From the NCBI GenBank assembly GCA_029939545.1, contig JAOZSS010000003.1:1-57232 (forward strand): a stretch of DNA of 57,232 nucleotides, read 5' to 3'. Each line of letters begins with the position of its first letter. Position 1 is the stretch's first letter. Under the pieces are notes generated by a model. The model was not told the DNA's origin, made no database searches, and worked only from the letters and a program-made list of their open reading frames with translations. Made by a program: the position numbers and the translations under genes. Shown here one piece after another: positions 9,410-17,492 of this stretch. This stretch comes from Kiritimatiellia bacterium (lineage in GTDB: Bacteria > Verrucomicrobiota > Kiritimatiellia > UBA8416 > JABMPJ01).

Positions 9410-9600
9410 AATCCCCGCAAGAGCACGTCTTCTGGCTTACGGTATCAAACCTTCCTCCCGCCTTCTTATCTCCACTCGGAGACAATGGCCTGCTAGGAGG
9501 TCGTAACCGATTACAGCGGCGCGACCGCGTCCGATTCTCACGGACTTCCGTCTACTCTTACGCTATCGACCGGGAAACTCCCCCGTCGATGTGGGTGAAT
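9410..9600 (-). promoter_or_regulatory. Cobalamin (adenosylcobalamin-class) riboswitch
   Basis: On the minus strand two conserved blocks of the cobalamin aptamer are in the right order and spacing. First is the core GGAAGTCCGTGAGAATCGGA continuing as CGCGGTCGCGCCGCTGTAA (9549 to 9511), matching the family pattern GGAA-xx-CCGTGA-xx-A-xx-CGG-xx-GCGG-xC-CGCC-x-CTGTAA. Then comes the B12 box GCCAGAAGACGTGCTC (9436 to 9421). Between them lie a variable arm (GAGTGGAGATAAGAAGGCGG) and other paired segments. Outer boundaries are approximate. It lies 5' of two surface-protein genes and a pseudopilin, all on the minus strand, with a terminator-like hairpin in between. By analogy, B12 should repress that unit. 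Confidence 0.92.
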
Positions 9601-9680
9601 TTCACACAGTGACGGAAGGGAGTCAAGGTGTATTGTGAATTCGGATGGATCGGCAGTGAGGGAGGACGGCTTCCGAGCTG

Positions 9681-10070
9681 TCAAGTATGCCCGAAGGGCA
9701 CCTCCTCGATTCGGCCCTTGACGGTGACCCATAGGGTGGTGACTTCGCAGTCGGGAAAGGCATCTTTGATGCGGTCGTAGGCCAGGCGCAGGTGGATGAA
9801 CTGTTCGCCCTTCTCAGAGGGATTCCCGGCGCAGTCTTCGTGACCGATGATCGCGATCGAGGTGGATCCGTGTTTGCCAACCGAGATTTCCACGCAGCGC
9901 ATGATCGCATCGATAGCCGTCAAGTCATCGCCCTTGGCCAGAATCAGGTTCGGCCCCGGCGCCGTGATGGTGTCGACATACTCCGCATGGAAACGTTTCT
10001 GCAGAAACTTGTTTACCGGTAGCTGCATCCGGCCGTCCATGCAGTTGATGACCGTACAAAATGAACCCAT
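9681..10070 (-). CDS. Short beta-carbonic-anhydrase-like protein
   Basis: A 129-residue cytoplasmic protein with the zinc-site arrangement of beta-type carbonic anhydrases: Cys10, Asp12 and Arg14 in VINCMDGRM, then His77 and Cys80 in IIGHEDCAGN. The family interconverts CO2 and bicarbonate. At 129 residues it is shorter than classical beta enzymes (about 200) and lacks their N-terminal helices and C-terminal part, so it may belong to a compact carbonic-anhydrase-like family whose activity is unproven. It sits 39 bp downstream of mfd in the same direction. The riboswitch follows its 3' end, so it is not under B12 control by that element. Confidence 0.75.
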   Translation of the reverse strand: MGSFCTVINCMDGRMQLPVNKFLQKRFHAEYVDTITAPGPNLILAKGDDLTAIDAIMRCVEISVGKHGSTSIAIIGHEDCAGNPSEKGEQFIHLRLAYDRIKDAFPDCEVTTLWVTVKGRIEEVPFGHT

Positions 10071-10109
10071 AGCATTACCTCCACAATGGAAAGCTGAAAT
10101 CCGAAAACT

Positions 10110-13100
10110 TCATACCGACCACGTTTTCGAAGTCTCAATCAGTTCCATGATCTCGTCAAGCTTCTCGTCCACATCCTCCGCCCTCAGCCGTGGGAAGCGG
10201 GTGCCCTGCATCAGGTAGTCGTGGCGGCCGGTCAGCATGAGTTTGCCGTCGCGTGTCTCAACGCGGCGGATCCCGTGGTCGGCGGCGCGCATCCTGACCT
10301 GCCCGATAGACAGGAGACGCTGCGCTGCGGTGGGAAGCGGGCCGAAGCGGTCGACCCATTCTTCTTCCAGCCGGGCCAGGTCGCTGGCGTCGGATGCTTC
10401 GGCCAGTTGACGATAGACGCCTACGCGCAGCCCTTCGTCGCTGATGTAGCTGTAAGGGATGCCGACGGTCGAAGGCGATGGCTCGCCCACAGGGGAGAGA
10501 TCAAGGAAATCCAATGTCACGTCAACATCCACCAGGCGCGGGACCGGCTCGCCTTTCAGCCGGGCCACGGTGCGCTTCAGAAGCTGGCAGTAGAGGCCGA
10601 AACCAATCGCCGTGATGTGTCCGCTCTGCGCGGTGCCGAGCAGGTTGCCTGCCCCGCGGATCTCCAAGTCGCGCAGGGCAAGGTTGAACCCGGCGCTGAG
10701 CGAGGAATACTTGCGCAGGGCGCCGATACGCTTTCGTGCATCCGGGTCCACGTGGCCCTGTGGCGGGAGCAGCAGGATGGCGTAAGCCTTGCGGCTGGAG
10801 CGTCCGACGCGGCCGCGAAGCTGGTAGAGGTCGGCAATGCCAAACCGGTCGGCCCGGTCGATCAGGATCGTGTTGGCGCGGGGAATGTCCATCCCGCTTT
10901 CGATGATGGTGGTGCAGACGAGCACGTCGAACTCACCGTTGACGAAGCGCGACATCACGCCTGCCAGCTCACCGGGCGCCATCTGGCCATGTGCAATCTC
11001 AAAACGGGCTTCGGGTATCAGCTTGCGCAGCCGGTTGCAGATCGATTCGATGGTCATCACGCGGTTGTGAAGGTAGAAGACCTGTCCCTCGCGGTTGATC
11101 TCGCGCAGGATGGCCTGCCGCACGGTTGCTTCGCTATAGCGTATGGCGGTGGTATCGATCGCGAGGCGCTCCAGGGGTGGGGTCTGTAGCAGGCTCAGGT
11201 CGCGCGCCCCGGTCATACTCATGTAGAGCGTGCGGGGGATCGGCGTGGCGGTCAGGGTCAGTACATCTACCAATGTGCGGATCTGTTTGAACGCCTCCTT
11301 GTGGGCCACGCCGAAGCGTTGCTCTTCGTCGATAATGACGAGCCCCAGGTTCTCGAAGATGACGCCTTCCTGGAGCAGGGCGTGCGTGCCGATGACGATA
11401 TCGACTTTGCCCTCGGCCATGTGTTTCAGTGTGGCCGCCCGTTGGCCCTGGCTGCGGAACCGGCTGAGCATCTCGATCTGAATCGGATAGTCGGCCATGC
11501 GGGCGGCAAACGTCTCGAAGTGTTGCTGGGCCAGCACGGTGGTGGGCACGAGTACGGCCACCTGTCGTTGACCCATAACGGCCTTGAAGGCGGCTCGCAT
11601 GGCTACCTCGGTTTTGCCATACCCGGCATCGCCGCAGAGCAAGCGGTCCATCGGGCGGGTAGATGCCATGTCCTGTTTGACGGCCCCGATCACGTCATGC
11701 TGATCCTGTGTCTCGCGATAGGGAAAAGCAGCCTCGAACTCATGCTGCCATGCCGTGTCTCCGCCGAAGGCGTGGCCCCGTTTCAGATTCCGCCTGGCCT
11801 GGGTTTCGAGCATCGTGGCGGCCATGTCGGCAATGGCCGCTTCGGCGGCGGCGCGATCCCGCTCCCAGCGGCGGCCGCCCAGCTTGTGGAGCGGAGCGGA
11901 CGCGCGCGCGATGCCCACATAGCGGCTGAGCAGGTGCGCCTGTGATACGGGCACATGTAGCCGGGCGTTGTCCGCATATTCGACCGTGAGGACTTCCTGG
12001 TTTTGGCGATTGAAGGTGATCTGGCTGAGTCCTTCGTAGCGACCGATGCCGTGCTCGACATGGACCACCAGGTCGCCCGGCTCCAGGTCGACCATCTCGG
12101 CGATGCGCGCGGTTGGCCGGGGCCGCGGCTTGCCGGTGGCGGTGAGCGGGTCATAGCGGCGCCCTTGCTGCTTGTGGTACCCATAGAGGTCGGGTTGCGC
12201 CACCACAGTCACGCCGAGCGCCTCGCTGCGGAACCCTTCCGACAGTACGGCGGTTACCAGGTTCAGTTTGCGATGGCGGCTTGTCGCGTCGTAGCGGAGC
12301 GAAGACGGACGGCCGCTGCCAACGGTCTCTTTCAGTGTGGTTTGCAGGTGCTGAACCGCCGCCGCGGTATCGAGCGCAATGACTATGGTGTCGCCCTTGT
12401 CGGCGTCGGCCTGGAGTGCGGTCAACAGGCGGCGCCTGGCTTGGTCGAGGAGATCCGGCTGTAGGACCCCCTTGGCCTCGGGAAGCAGGTCGGGGAGGGG
12501 ACCGACATCGGTCAGAATTTGCTGGGAGACTATGCCCCCCTGCGACCTCGTGTCGCAGGAGGCCAAGATCTCTGTTTCCTGCGACACCAGGTCACAGGGG
12601 AGCCACTCGCCGATCCTGACCTGTAGCGTGTCTGGAAGAGCGTACAGTGTTTTCAGAAGCCGATCGGTCTGGTCAATATCGCCGCCCCGCCGCTGTTCCC
12701 TCGCGGCTTTTTCGAATAACTCGCCGTGATGATGCAGGGCATCGGGATCGGACCATGCGACCAGACTGTGTGGTGGAAGGTAGGCAAGGATGCTGCCGCG
12801 TTCCCCGTGGTCATGCCACTCACCCGCCGGGGGGACCGTAGCTTCGGTCAGTTTCTCCAGAGAGCGCTGCGTGCCAGGGTCAAAGGTCCGGATAGATTCA
12901 ACCGTATCGCCAAAGAACTCGATTCGGATCGGCCACGCATGACTTAGGGGCCAGACGTCGAGTAGTCCGCCCCGCATGGCGGCGTGCCCTTTTTCATCGA
13001 CCACATGTCCCAGGTCGTATCCGCCATCCGCCAGCGATTCAACCAGGAGGCCCGGGTCGATTTCCATCCCACAGGCGAGCTGGTGCGTGCGACGGCGAAG

Positions 13101-13526
13101 GTGATCGGGCGAGAGGGTCTTCGGGAGCAGGGCCTGGATGCAGGTGACAATGATGGGCGCATGCCCCGGCGCGCTGCGGTGGGCGTCCAGCGTGGCGAGA
13201 ACGGTGAGGCGGTGTCCGGCAATCTCGGCATCGGGTGGATCATCGGTGCTGGGAATCGTGCTCCATGGTGGCAGGTAGAGAACGGGGGCCGCCTTCGCCG
13301 GAGTGAAGCCGAGCAGATCCTGATGTATGGTGTCGAGCGCCTCCTGGCCATCACAGATCCAGATCAGCGGACGGTCGAAATGGGAGCGCAACGCCCAGAG
13401 AAGCGCGGCCTCGGCAGCGGCCGGCAGGGCGGGCGTGGTGAGGGATGTCAGATCAGCAGGAAGGTCTTGGAGAAGCGTCTCGATGCGACCGACGACTGTA
13501 CTCAGTGTCTTTTGTCGCGCGGCCAC
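10110..13526 (-). CDS. mfd: Transcription-repair coupling factor Mfd
   Basis: A 1138-residue DNA translocase that dislodges stalled RNA polymerase and recruits UvrA. The N-terminal UvrB-like half is followed by a CarD-like RNAP-interacting domain (LEPGDLVVHVEHGIGRYEGL), then a superfamily 2 helicase with Walker A GDAGYGKTEVAMRA, DEEQ box VIIDEEQRFG and TATPIPRTL. A TRG segment and a C-terminal TRCF domain complete the expected order. Residues about 310-329 (CDLVSQETEILASCDTRSQG) come from an inserted palindromic element in the N-terminal half and look unlike conserved Mfd sequence. The reading frame is intact, so the insertion appears tolerated. It lies 48 bp downstream of rpoN. Confidence 0.97.
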   Translation of the reverse strand: MAARQKTLSTVVGRIETLLQDLPADLTSLTTPALPAAAEAALLWALRSHFDRPLIWICDGQEALDTIHQDLLGFTPAKAAPVLYLPPWSTIPSTDDPPDAEIAGHRLTVLATLDAHRSAPGHAPIIVTCIQALLPKTLSPDHLRRRTHQLACGMEIDPGLLVESLADGGYDLGHVVDEKGHAAMRGGLLDVWPLSHAWPIRIEFFGDTVESIRTFDPGTQRSLEKLTEATVPPAGEWHDHGERGSILAYLPPHSLVAWSDPDALHHHGELFEKAAREQRRGGDIDQTDRLLKTLYALPDTLQVRIGEWLPCDLVSQETEILASCDTRSQGGIVSQQILTDVGPLPDLLPEAKGVLQPDLLDQARRRLLTALQADADKGDTIVIALDTAAAVQHLQTTLKETVGSGRPSSLRYDATSRHRKLNLVTAVLSEGFRSEALGVTVVAQPDLYGYHKQQGRRYDPLTATGKPRPRPTARIAEMVDLEPGDLVVHVEHGIGRYEGLSQITFNRQNQEVLTVEYADNARLHVPVSQAHLLSRYVGIARASAPLHKLGGRRWERDRAAAEAAIADMAATMLETQARRNLKRGHAFGGDTAWQHEFEAAFPYRETQDQHDVIGAVKQDMASTRPMDRLLCGDAGYGKTEVAMRAAFKAVMGQRQVAVLVPTTVLAQQHFETFAARMADYPIQIEMLSRFRSQGQRAATLKHMAEGKVDIVIGTHALLQEGVIFENLGLVIIDEEQRFGVAHKEAFKQIRTLVDVLTLTATPIPRTLYMSMTGARDLSLLQTPPLERLAIDTTAIRYSEATVRQAILREINREGQVFYLHNRVMTIESICNRLRKLIPEARFEIAHGQMAPGELAGVMSRFVNGEFDVLVCTTIIESGMDIPRANTILIDRADRFGIADLYQLRGRVGRSSRKAYAILLLPPQGHVDPDARKRIGALRKYSSLSAGFNLALRDLEIRGAGNLLGTAQSGHITAIGFGLYCQLLKRTVARLKGEPVPRLVDVDVTLDFLDLSPVGEPSPSTVGIPYSYISDEGLRVGVYRQLAEASDASDLARLEEEWVDRFGPLPTAAQRLLSIGQVRMRAADHGIRRVETRDGKLMLTGRHDYLMQGTRFPRLRAEDVDEKLDEIMELIETSKTWSV
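12539..12600. repeat. Double-hairpin palindromic element inserted in frame within mfd (copy A)
   Basis: CCTGCGACCTCGTGTCGCAGG (first hairpin, 12539-12559) is followed by a ~17-nt spacer containing AGATCT and then TCCTGCGACACCAGGTCACA (second hairpin arm pair, from 12577). A second copy with the same two-hairpin layout and the same AGATCT spacer core is at 54069-54129. The element is a multiple of three in effect, since mfd stays open. It encodes Mfd residues of about 310-329. Confidence 0.75.
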
Positions 13527-13574
13527 CTTGTCATCCCCCTTCTGACCTCGGATCTCAGACTTCCGACCTCCGGG

Positions 13575-15005
13575 CTAATACAGCTTCCGCATGTGCGATG
13601 GCGGAATCTTGAGAACGAGGCGGTACTTGGCGATGGTGCGGCGGGCAATCTTGATGCCTTGCTCCTCGAGCATCTTGAGGATTGTCTGATCGGAGAGGGG
13701 CTTGGCGGAGTCTTCTTCCGCCACCATCGTGGCAATCATGTCTTTGACGGTCTTGTTGGAGACCTGGCTGCCATCGGCCGTTTTGATGCCAGGTGTGAAG
13801 AAGTACTTCATCTCGAAAATGCCGCGCGGTGTACGCATGTACTTGCCGTTGACGGCGCGGCTGACGGTGGTTTCGTGAACGCCGACCGCAGTGGCAATTT
13901 CCGCCATCGTCAGAGGCCTCAGATGCGAGACGCCCTGGTCGAGGAACGCGACCTGCCGATCCACGATCTCGGACGCGATACGGAAGATGGTCTTCTGGCG
14001 CTGGTGAATACTCTTGATCAGGAACGCCCCGGCGCGGATCCGGTCACGTACGTACTCCTTCACCTCGTCACTCGAGTCAGCGGCTTTGAGCAGGCGGCGA
14101 TAGTGGCGGCTGATCCGGATGTGGGGGAGCTGATCGTCATCCATGATCACGATATACTTGCCCTCCACCTTCTGGACGACGATCTCGGCGATGACATAGG
14201 TGGTCACTTCTTCCGAGTAGATGCGCCCGGGCTTGGGATCGAGCGTGGCGAGGAAGGCCGTGGCTTCCTGGAGCTCTTCCTGGGTGAGCTTGAGTTGCTT
14301 GGCCAGATCGGTGAGGCGCCTCGCACCGAGCTTGTCGAGGTGCTTGTCCACGAGGGTTTCGACCAGTGTGTCGTGTTTGCCGAGGCGCGTAAGCTGGAGC
14401 ATCAGGCATTCGCGCAGGTCGCGTGCGCCGACCCCGGTGGGGTGGAAGTCTTGGATCAGGTTGAGGATATCTTCTAGGCGGTGGAGGTCGACATTGGAGG
14501 TGGCCGCTAGATCGTCGAGCGTCCCGGTCAGGTAGCCATCGTCGTCGATGCTGCCGATGATCATTTCGCCGAGGCGCAGAGCGTCGTCCTCCAGCTCGGT
14601 GAATTGGAGCTGTTCGAGGAGGTGTTCCTGCAGACTTTGCTGTTGGGGAAGGGAGTTGAGCAGAAACTGGCGGCGCTCGTCATCGTCGGAGGTGTAGGGC
14701 TGGCTCTCCTGGTTCTGGAAGAAGTACTCACGCCACTCTTCGTCCAGGTGAGCGAGGGCTTCGAACTCCTTGTCGAAGTCCATGGCTTCGGCCTTCTCGG
14801 TCTCGCCGTCGCCGGGTTCGATCTCGATCGGCTCGTTATCGATCGGCTGCTCTTCGATCGTGGGGTTTTGCTCAATCTCCTGCTGAATCATGGTGCGCAG
14901 GTCCATAATCGGGAGCTGGAGCATCTCCAGGGATTGACGCAGCTGGGGCGCCAGCACCATCTGAAGGCGCTGTTGCTGCGATAAAGCTAGCGTTTGGCTT
15001 GGCAT
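13575..15005 (-). CDS. rpoN: RNA polymerase sigma-54 factor
   Basis: A 476-residue sigma-54. Region I is the Gln-rich activator-interacting segment at the start (LALSQQQRLQMVLAPQLRQS, LEMLQLPIMDL). An acidic region II follows (about 45-75), then the core-binding domain. The DNA-binding end includes a helix-turn-helix (EIATAVGVHETTVSRAVNGK) and the RpoN box ARRTIAKYR near the C-terminus. Sigma-54 recognises -24/-12 promoters and needs AAA+ activators; none is encoded in this window. It diverges from the walJ-like gene across a ~295-bp gap filled by a large inverted repeat. Confidence 0.97.
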   Translation of the reverse strand: MPSQTLALSQQQRLQMVLAPQLRQSLEMLQLPIMDLRTMIQQEIEQNPTIEEQPIDNEPIEIEPGDGETEKAEAMDFDKEFEALAHLDEEWREYFFQNQESQPYTSDDDERRQFLLNSLPQQQSLQEHLLEQLQFTELEDDALRLGEMIIGSIDDDGYLTGTLDDLAATSNVDLHRLEDILNLIQDFHPTGVGARDLRECLMLQLTRLGKHDTLVETLVDKHLDKLGARRLTDLAKQLKLTQEELQEATAFLATLDPKPGRIYSEEVTTYVIAEIVVQKVEGKYIVIMDDDQLPHIRISRHYRRLLKAADSSDEVKEYVRDRIRAGAFLIKSIHQRQKTIFRIASEIVDRQVAFLDQGVSHLRPLTMAEIATAVGVHETTVSRAVNGKYMRTPRGIFEMKYFFTPGIKTADGSQVSNKTVKDMIATMVAEEDSAKPLSDQTILKMLEEQGIKIARRTIAKYRLVLKIPPSHMRKLY

Positions 15006-15078
15006 TGCTCTCTCCCTTAGAGATAATACGAGACTATATAGGGCTGGGTTGGCATCACAAGGAAATTGCGGGGCCGCT

Positions 15079-15238
15079 CCGGAGCAGGGGTGCCCTCTGG
15101 GCTGGAGATGCGCTCCGAGGTGAGGAGGCCTTCCTTGGCTGGAGTATGCGTCGCTTCGCTCGCATAATAGGCATGCGGAAGACCTCCCCTCCTCTCCGCT
15201 TGAGGTAGGGGGCCTCAGAGAGCACCCCTGCTCCTCCG
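15079..15238. repeat. Large imperfect inverted repeat between rpoN and the walJ-like gene
   Basis: GGAGCAGGGGTGC at 15081-15093 is exactly complementary to GCACCCCTGCTCC at 15222-15234, and pairing continues inwards with mismatches (CTCT/AGAG, then GAGG/CCTC and CTTCC/GGAAG tracts). The centre holds a small hairpin, TATGCG with CGCATA around a ~10-nt loop. The whole element spans about 160 bp and fills most of the divergent intergenic region. It may be a MITE-like or repetitive palindrome. Promoters for rpoN and walJ must lie within or beside it. Confidence 0.7.
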
Positions 15239-15300
15239 CTGAGGGCAGGATGGATCAGGGATGGCAACGAGGGCGCGGATTACATCTGGAAGTGAGTGAT

Positions 15301-16086
15301 ATGGCGTTGCAGGTTTGTGTTTTAGCTAGTGGGAGTAAGGGAAATTGTACCGTCATGGCGACGGAGTCGACCCGTATCCTGATTGATGCCGGGCTGAGCG
15401 GGAAGGAGACGGACCGTCGGCTGCGTGATGCGGGGTGGGAGCTGGACCAGATTGATGCCATCTGTGTGAGTCACGAGCATGACGATCACAAGGCGGCACT
15501 TGGCATCCTGCAGCGGCGCCTGGGCGTGCCGCTCTATTCAAACGCGGGAACCATCGAGGCACTGGAGCACAGCCCGAAATACAGCGGTCTTGACTGGCAT
15601 GTCTTCACCAACGGCTCGCCTTTCCCGGTCGGCGATTTTGTAGTGGAGCCCTTTTCTGTGCCGCACGACTCCTATGACCCCGTTGGATTCATTCTCGTGG
15701 CGGAAGGTGTTCGGGTCGGGATTGTCACGGATATGGGCACGCCCACCGAGCTGATTCGGCAGCGGCTGAAGGGGTGTCACGCGATTGTCCTCGAAGCGAA
15801 TCATGACGAGGAAATGCTGCGTGATGCCGCCCGCCCGTGGTCGCTCAAGCAGCGTATTGCAGGTCGCCAGGGCCATCTCTCCAACAAGCAGGCGGGCGAG
15901 CTGCTGGCCGAGGTGGCCGGGGACGCGCTCGATATCGTCTTCCTCGCTCACCTCAGCGCCGACTGCAACAAGCCGGACATCGCCGAACAGACCGTCCGTG
16001 AGGCCCTCGACCACGTCGGCCACGCCCACGTTAGAATCCGCCACACCTATTCCGACCGCATCAGTGAAGTCGTGGCGCTGGGGTGA
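15301..16086 (+). CDS. WalJ/YycJ-type metallo-beta-lactamase-fold hydrolase
   Basis: A 261-residue cytoplasmic MBL-fold protein. I chose the ATG at 15301 because it follows GGAAGTGA and precedes the conserved start VCVLASGSKGNCT. An upstream in-frame ATG at 15250 would add 17 unconserved residues. The metal site is visible as SHEHDDH (57-63), with further ligands likely in VPHDSYDP, VTDMG and EANHD. Relatives (YycJ/WalJ) are implicated in exonuclease-like DNA processing and cell-wall stress coordination in Firmicutes; here the role is inferred. No WalK/WalR pair is adjacent. GC-rich with codon use like the core genes. Confidence 0.85.
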   Translation: MALQVCVLASGSKGNCTVMATESTRILIDAGLSGKETDRRLRDAGWELDQIDAICVSHEHDDHKAALGILQRRLGVPLYSNAGTIEALEHSPKYSGLDWHVFTNGSPFPVGDFVVEPFSVPHDSYDPVGFILVAEGVRVGIVTDMGTPTELIRQRLKGCHAIVLEANHDEEMLRDAARPWSLKQRIAGRQGHLSNKQAGELLAEVAGDALDIVFLAHLSADCNKPDIAEQTVREALDHVGHAHVRIRHTYSDRISEVVALG

Positions 16087-16147
16087 GACCCCGTTGCTCA
16101 AGAATCAAGGCTTTGAGTCGGCAGGGCATAGTGGTAATGTTAGACTT

Positions 16148-16312
16148 ATGAAACGCGCGTTACGAAAACCAACAGCCCGAATCGCAGATGTTGGACAGAT
16201 TGCAGAGATGCTGCGTCTGACGCCAACTCAGCGCCTCCGAAAAGCTTGGCGTTATGGGCGATTAGCCAAGGAGATGCAACGTGCCGGCGGATTACGGACA
16301 GGTCATTCGTAG
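16148..16312 (+). CDS. Small basic protein paired with a nucleotidyltransferase
   Basis: A 54-residue basic protein (MKRALRKPTARIADVGQIAE then LRLTPTQRLRKAWRYGRLAK). It overlaps the next gene by 32 bp, so the two are likely translated together. The middle looks helical. I do not recognise the family. Its small size, charge and tight overlap with a nucleotidyltransferase suggest an antitoxin- or partner-like role, which is inference. Confidence 0.5.
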   Translation: MKRALRKPTARIADVGQIAEMLRLTPTQRLRKAWRYGRLAKEMQRAGGLRTGHS

Positions 16313-16772
16313 CTTACGAAAGCACGAAGTCGAATTTATCATTCTCGATGCCAGTGCGGCGATTGCACAAGGGGCTCCCATTGGTACGATTGACTTGGAT
16401 CTAGGCTATCGACGCACACGCGTCAACATCGAGCGTTTGGTTGTCGCGTTGAAGCCCTTCCATCCACGGCTCCGTGGCGTCGATGAATCTGTTCCTTTCA
16501 CGTTCAGTGTCGCGGGCCTTCGCAAGGGATGCAATTTCACATTCGTCACCGATGTCGGGGATCTTGATATCCTTGGTCACATCACAGGACTGGGCGACTA
16601 CGATGCGATGATATCCAACGCCGTGACGCTACGAATGTTCGGGTGTTCTGTCCTTGTTATGGACCTCGAAGACGTTATCCAGTCCAAGAGAGCCGCAGGC
16701 CGTGCCAAAGACAAGGCGGTTCTTCCTGTTCTTGAGCAAACGCTGAAGTTTCGCCGATCATCTTCCGCGTAG
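16281..16772 (+). CDS. Predicted nucleotidyltransferase of the AbiEii/MNT-like superfamily
   Basis: A 163-residue protein with a GTG start at 16281, preceded by AAGGAG at 7 nt. The N-terminal half resembles minimal nucleotidyltransferases: a strand (VEFIILDASAAIAQGA), then IDLDL with Asp38 and Asp40 as likely metal ligands, and the helix NIERLVVALKPF. The usual GG/GS motif is replaced by DASAAIAQGA, so the fold call is stronger than the catalytic call. Family members transfer nucleotides or act as toxin/antitoxin components. It is convergent with the HEPN/MNT pair 2 bp away. Confidence 0.65.
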   Translation: MPADYGQVIRSLRKHEVEFIILDASAAIAQGAPIGTIDLDLGYRRTRVNIERLVVALKPFHPRLRGVDESVPFTFSVAGLRKGCNFTFVTDVGDLDILGHITGLGDYDAMISNAVTLRMFGCSVLVMDLEDVIQSKRAAGRAKDKAVLPVLEQTLKFRRSSSA

Positions 16773-16774
16773 CG

Positions 16775-17155
16775 CTATCTGGTTTTCAGTTCAGCCACGA
16801 GCGTTTTGAGCACGTTGAGATGGCAGGATAGACCATCGAAGACAGCGAGAGCACTTTTCGCATTGTAGGTATGCGACATACGGTTGCGGGCAGACAACAT
16901 GTCGAGCCAGGCATCCTCGTTGTCTATCCAGCCATTGGAGAAGGCTTGCTTGAGTGCGGCCTTTGGGGAGTTACACTCGTTCTGCCCTTCGTCCTCGGCA
17001 TAGCGTTTGATGGTTTTCCACGCGAGTTCGAAGCAGAACTCGAAGTACTGTATACACCCTGCTTTGATGACATCGTTATCTGCATCCATGGCAAGGGCGC
17101 ACTCGAGCTGCCCGACGGCCCTGTCCAAGTCTTTCAGTAGTCTCTGACTATCCAT
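16775..17155 (-). CDS. HEPN-domain toxin-like protein (nucleotidyltransferase substrate-binding family)
   Basis: A 126-residue helical protein of the HI0074/HEPN family. The conserved RX4HXY motif is exact: Arg90, His95 and Tyr97 in ARNRMSHTYN. In type VII toxin-antitoxin systems the HEPN protein is an RNase and the partner nucleotidyltransferase adenylylates the tyrosine of this motif to silence it. The upstream MNT gene overlaps its start by 8 bp, the usual arrangement. Function is inferred from motif and pairing. Confidence 0.85.
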   Translation of the reverse strand: MDSQRLLKDLDRAVGQLECALAMDADNDVIKAGCIQYFEFCFELAWKTIKRYAEDEGQNECNSPKAALKQAFSNGWIDNEDAWLDMLSARNRMSHTYNAKSALAVFDGLSCHLNVLKTLVAELKTR

Positions 17156-17450
17156 AAAGCACTTTGGCGTTCTTCAGTGCTTCCTGCCGGAAGCTTGCAG
17201 TGGTCTCGTGCAGATCAACCCAGTCGATACGGTATAGGGTACGTATCTGGTCGAGCAGATCCGAAATCCGGTAGAAGGTTTTCAGCGGCAGCCGTTGGGT
17301 TCCACAGACGCCGATATCGAAGTCGGATCGCTCTCTCGCCGTTCCCGTTGCACGGGAGCCGAAAAGATACACGGTATATCCGGCCAGCTCACCCTTTACC
17401 TGGTCAAGTTGGTCGCGAATCTCCCTTAAGATGTCCCGCTCCCGTCCCAT
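17148..17450 (-). CDS. MNT-domain nucleotidyltransferase, antitoxin partner of the HEPN protein
   Basis: About 100 residues from an ATG at 17450. An in-frame ATG at 17492 would add 14 residues that do not resemble the family, and neither start has a strong Shine-Dalgarno. The catalytic signature is complete: LFGSRATGTARERSDFDIGV with Gly31-Ser32 and metal ligands Asp43 and Asp45. This is the minimal nucleotidyltransferase of HEPN/MNT modules, which inactivates the HEPN RNase by adding AMP. It overlaps the HEPN gene by 8 bp. Confidence 0.85.
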   Translation of the reverse strand: MGRERDILREIRDQLDQVKGELAGYTVYLFGSRATGTARERSDFDIGVCGTQRLPLKTFYRISDLLDQIRTLYRIDWVDLHETTASFRQEALKNAKVLYG

Positions 17451-17492
17451 GCGATCTACTGTGGCTCTTGGAGGCAACGATTGCAAGCACAA

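Noticed and set aside
12984..14477. 497-codon plus-strand open frame across mfd and rpoN
   Set aside because: Antisense to two well-supported genes and spanning their junction; protein has no recognisable features.
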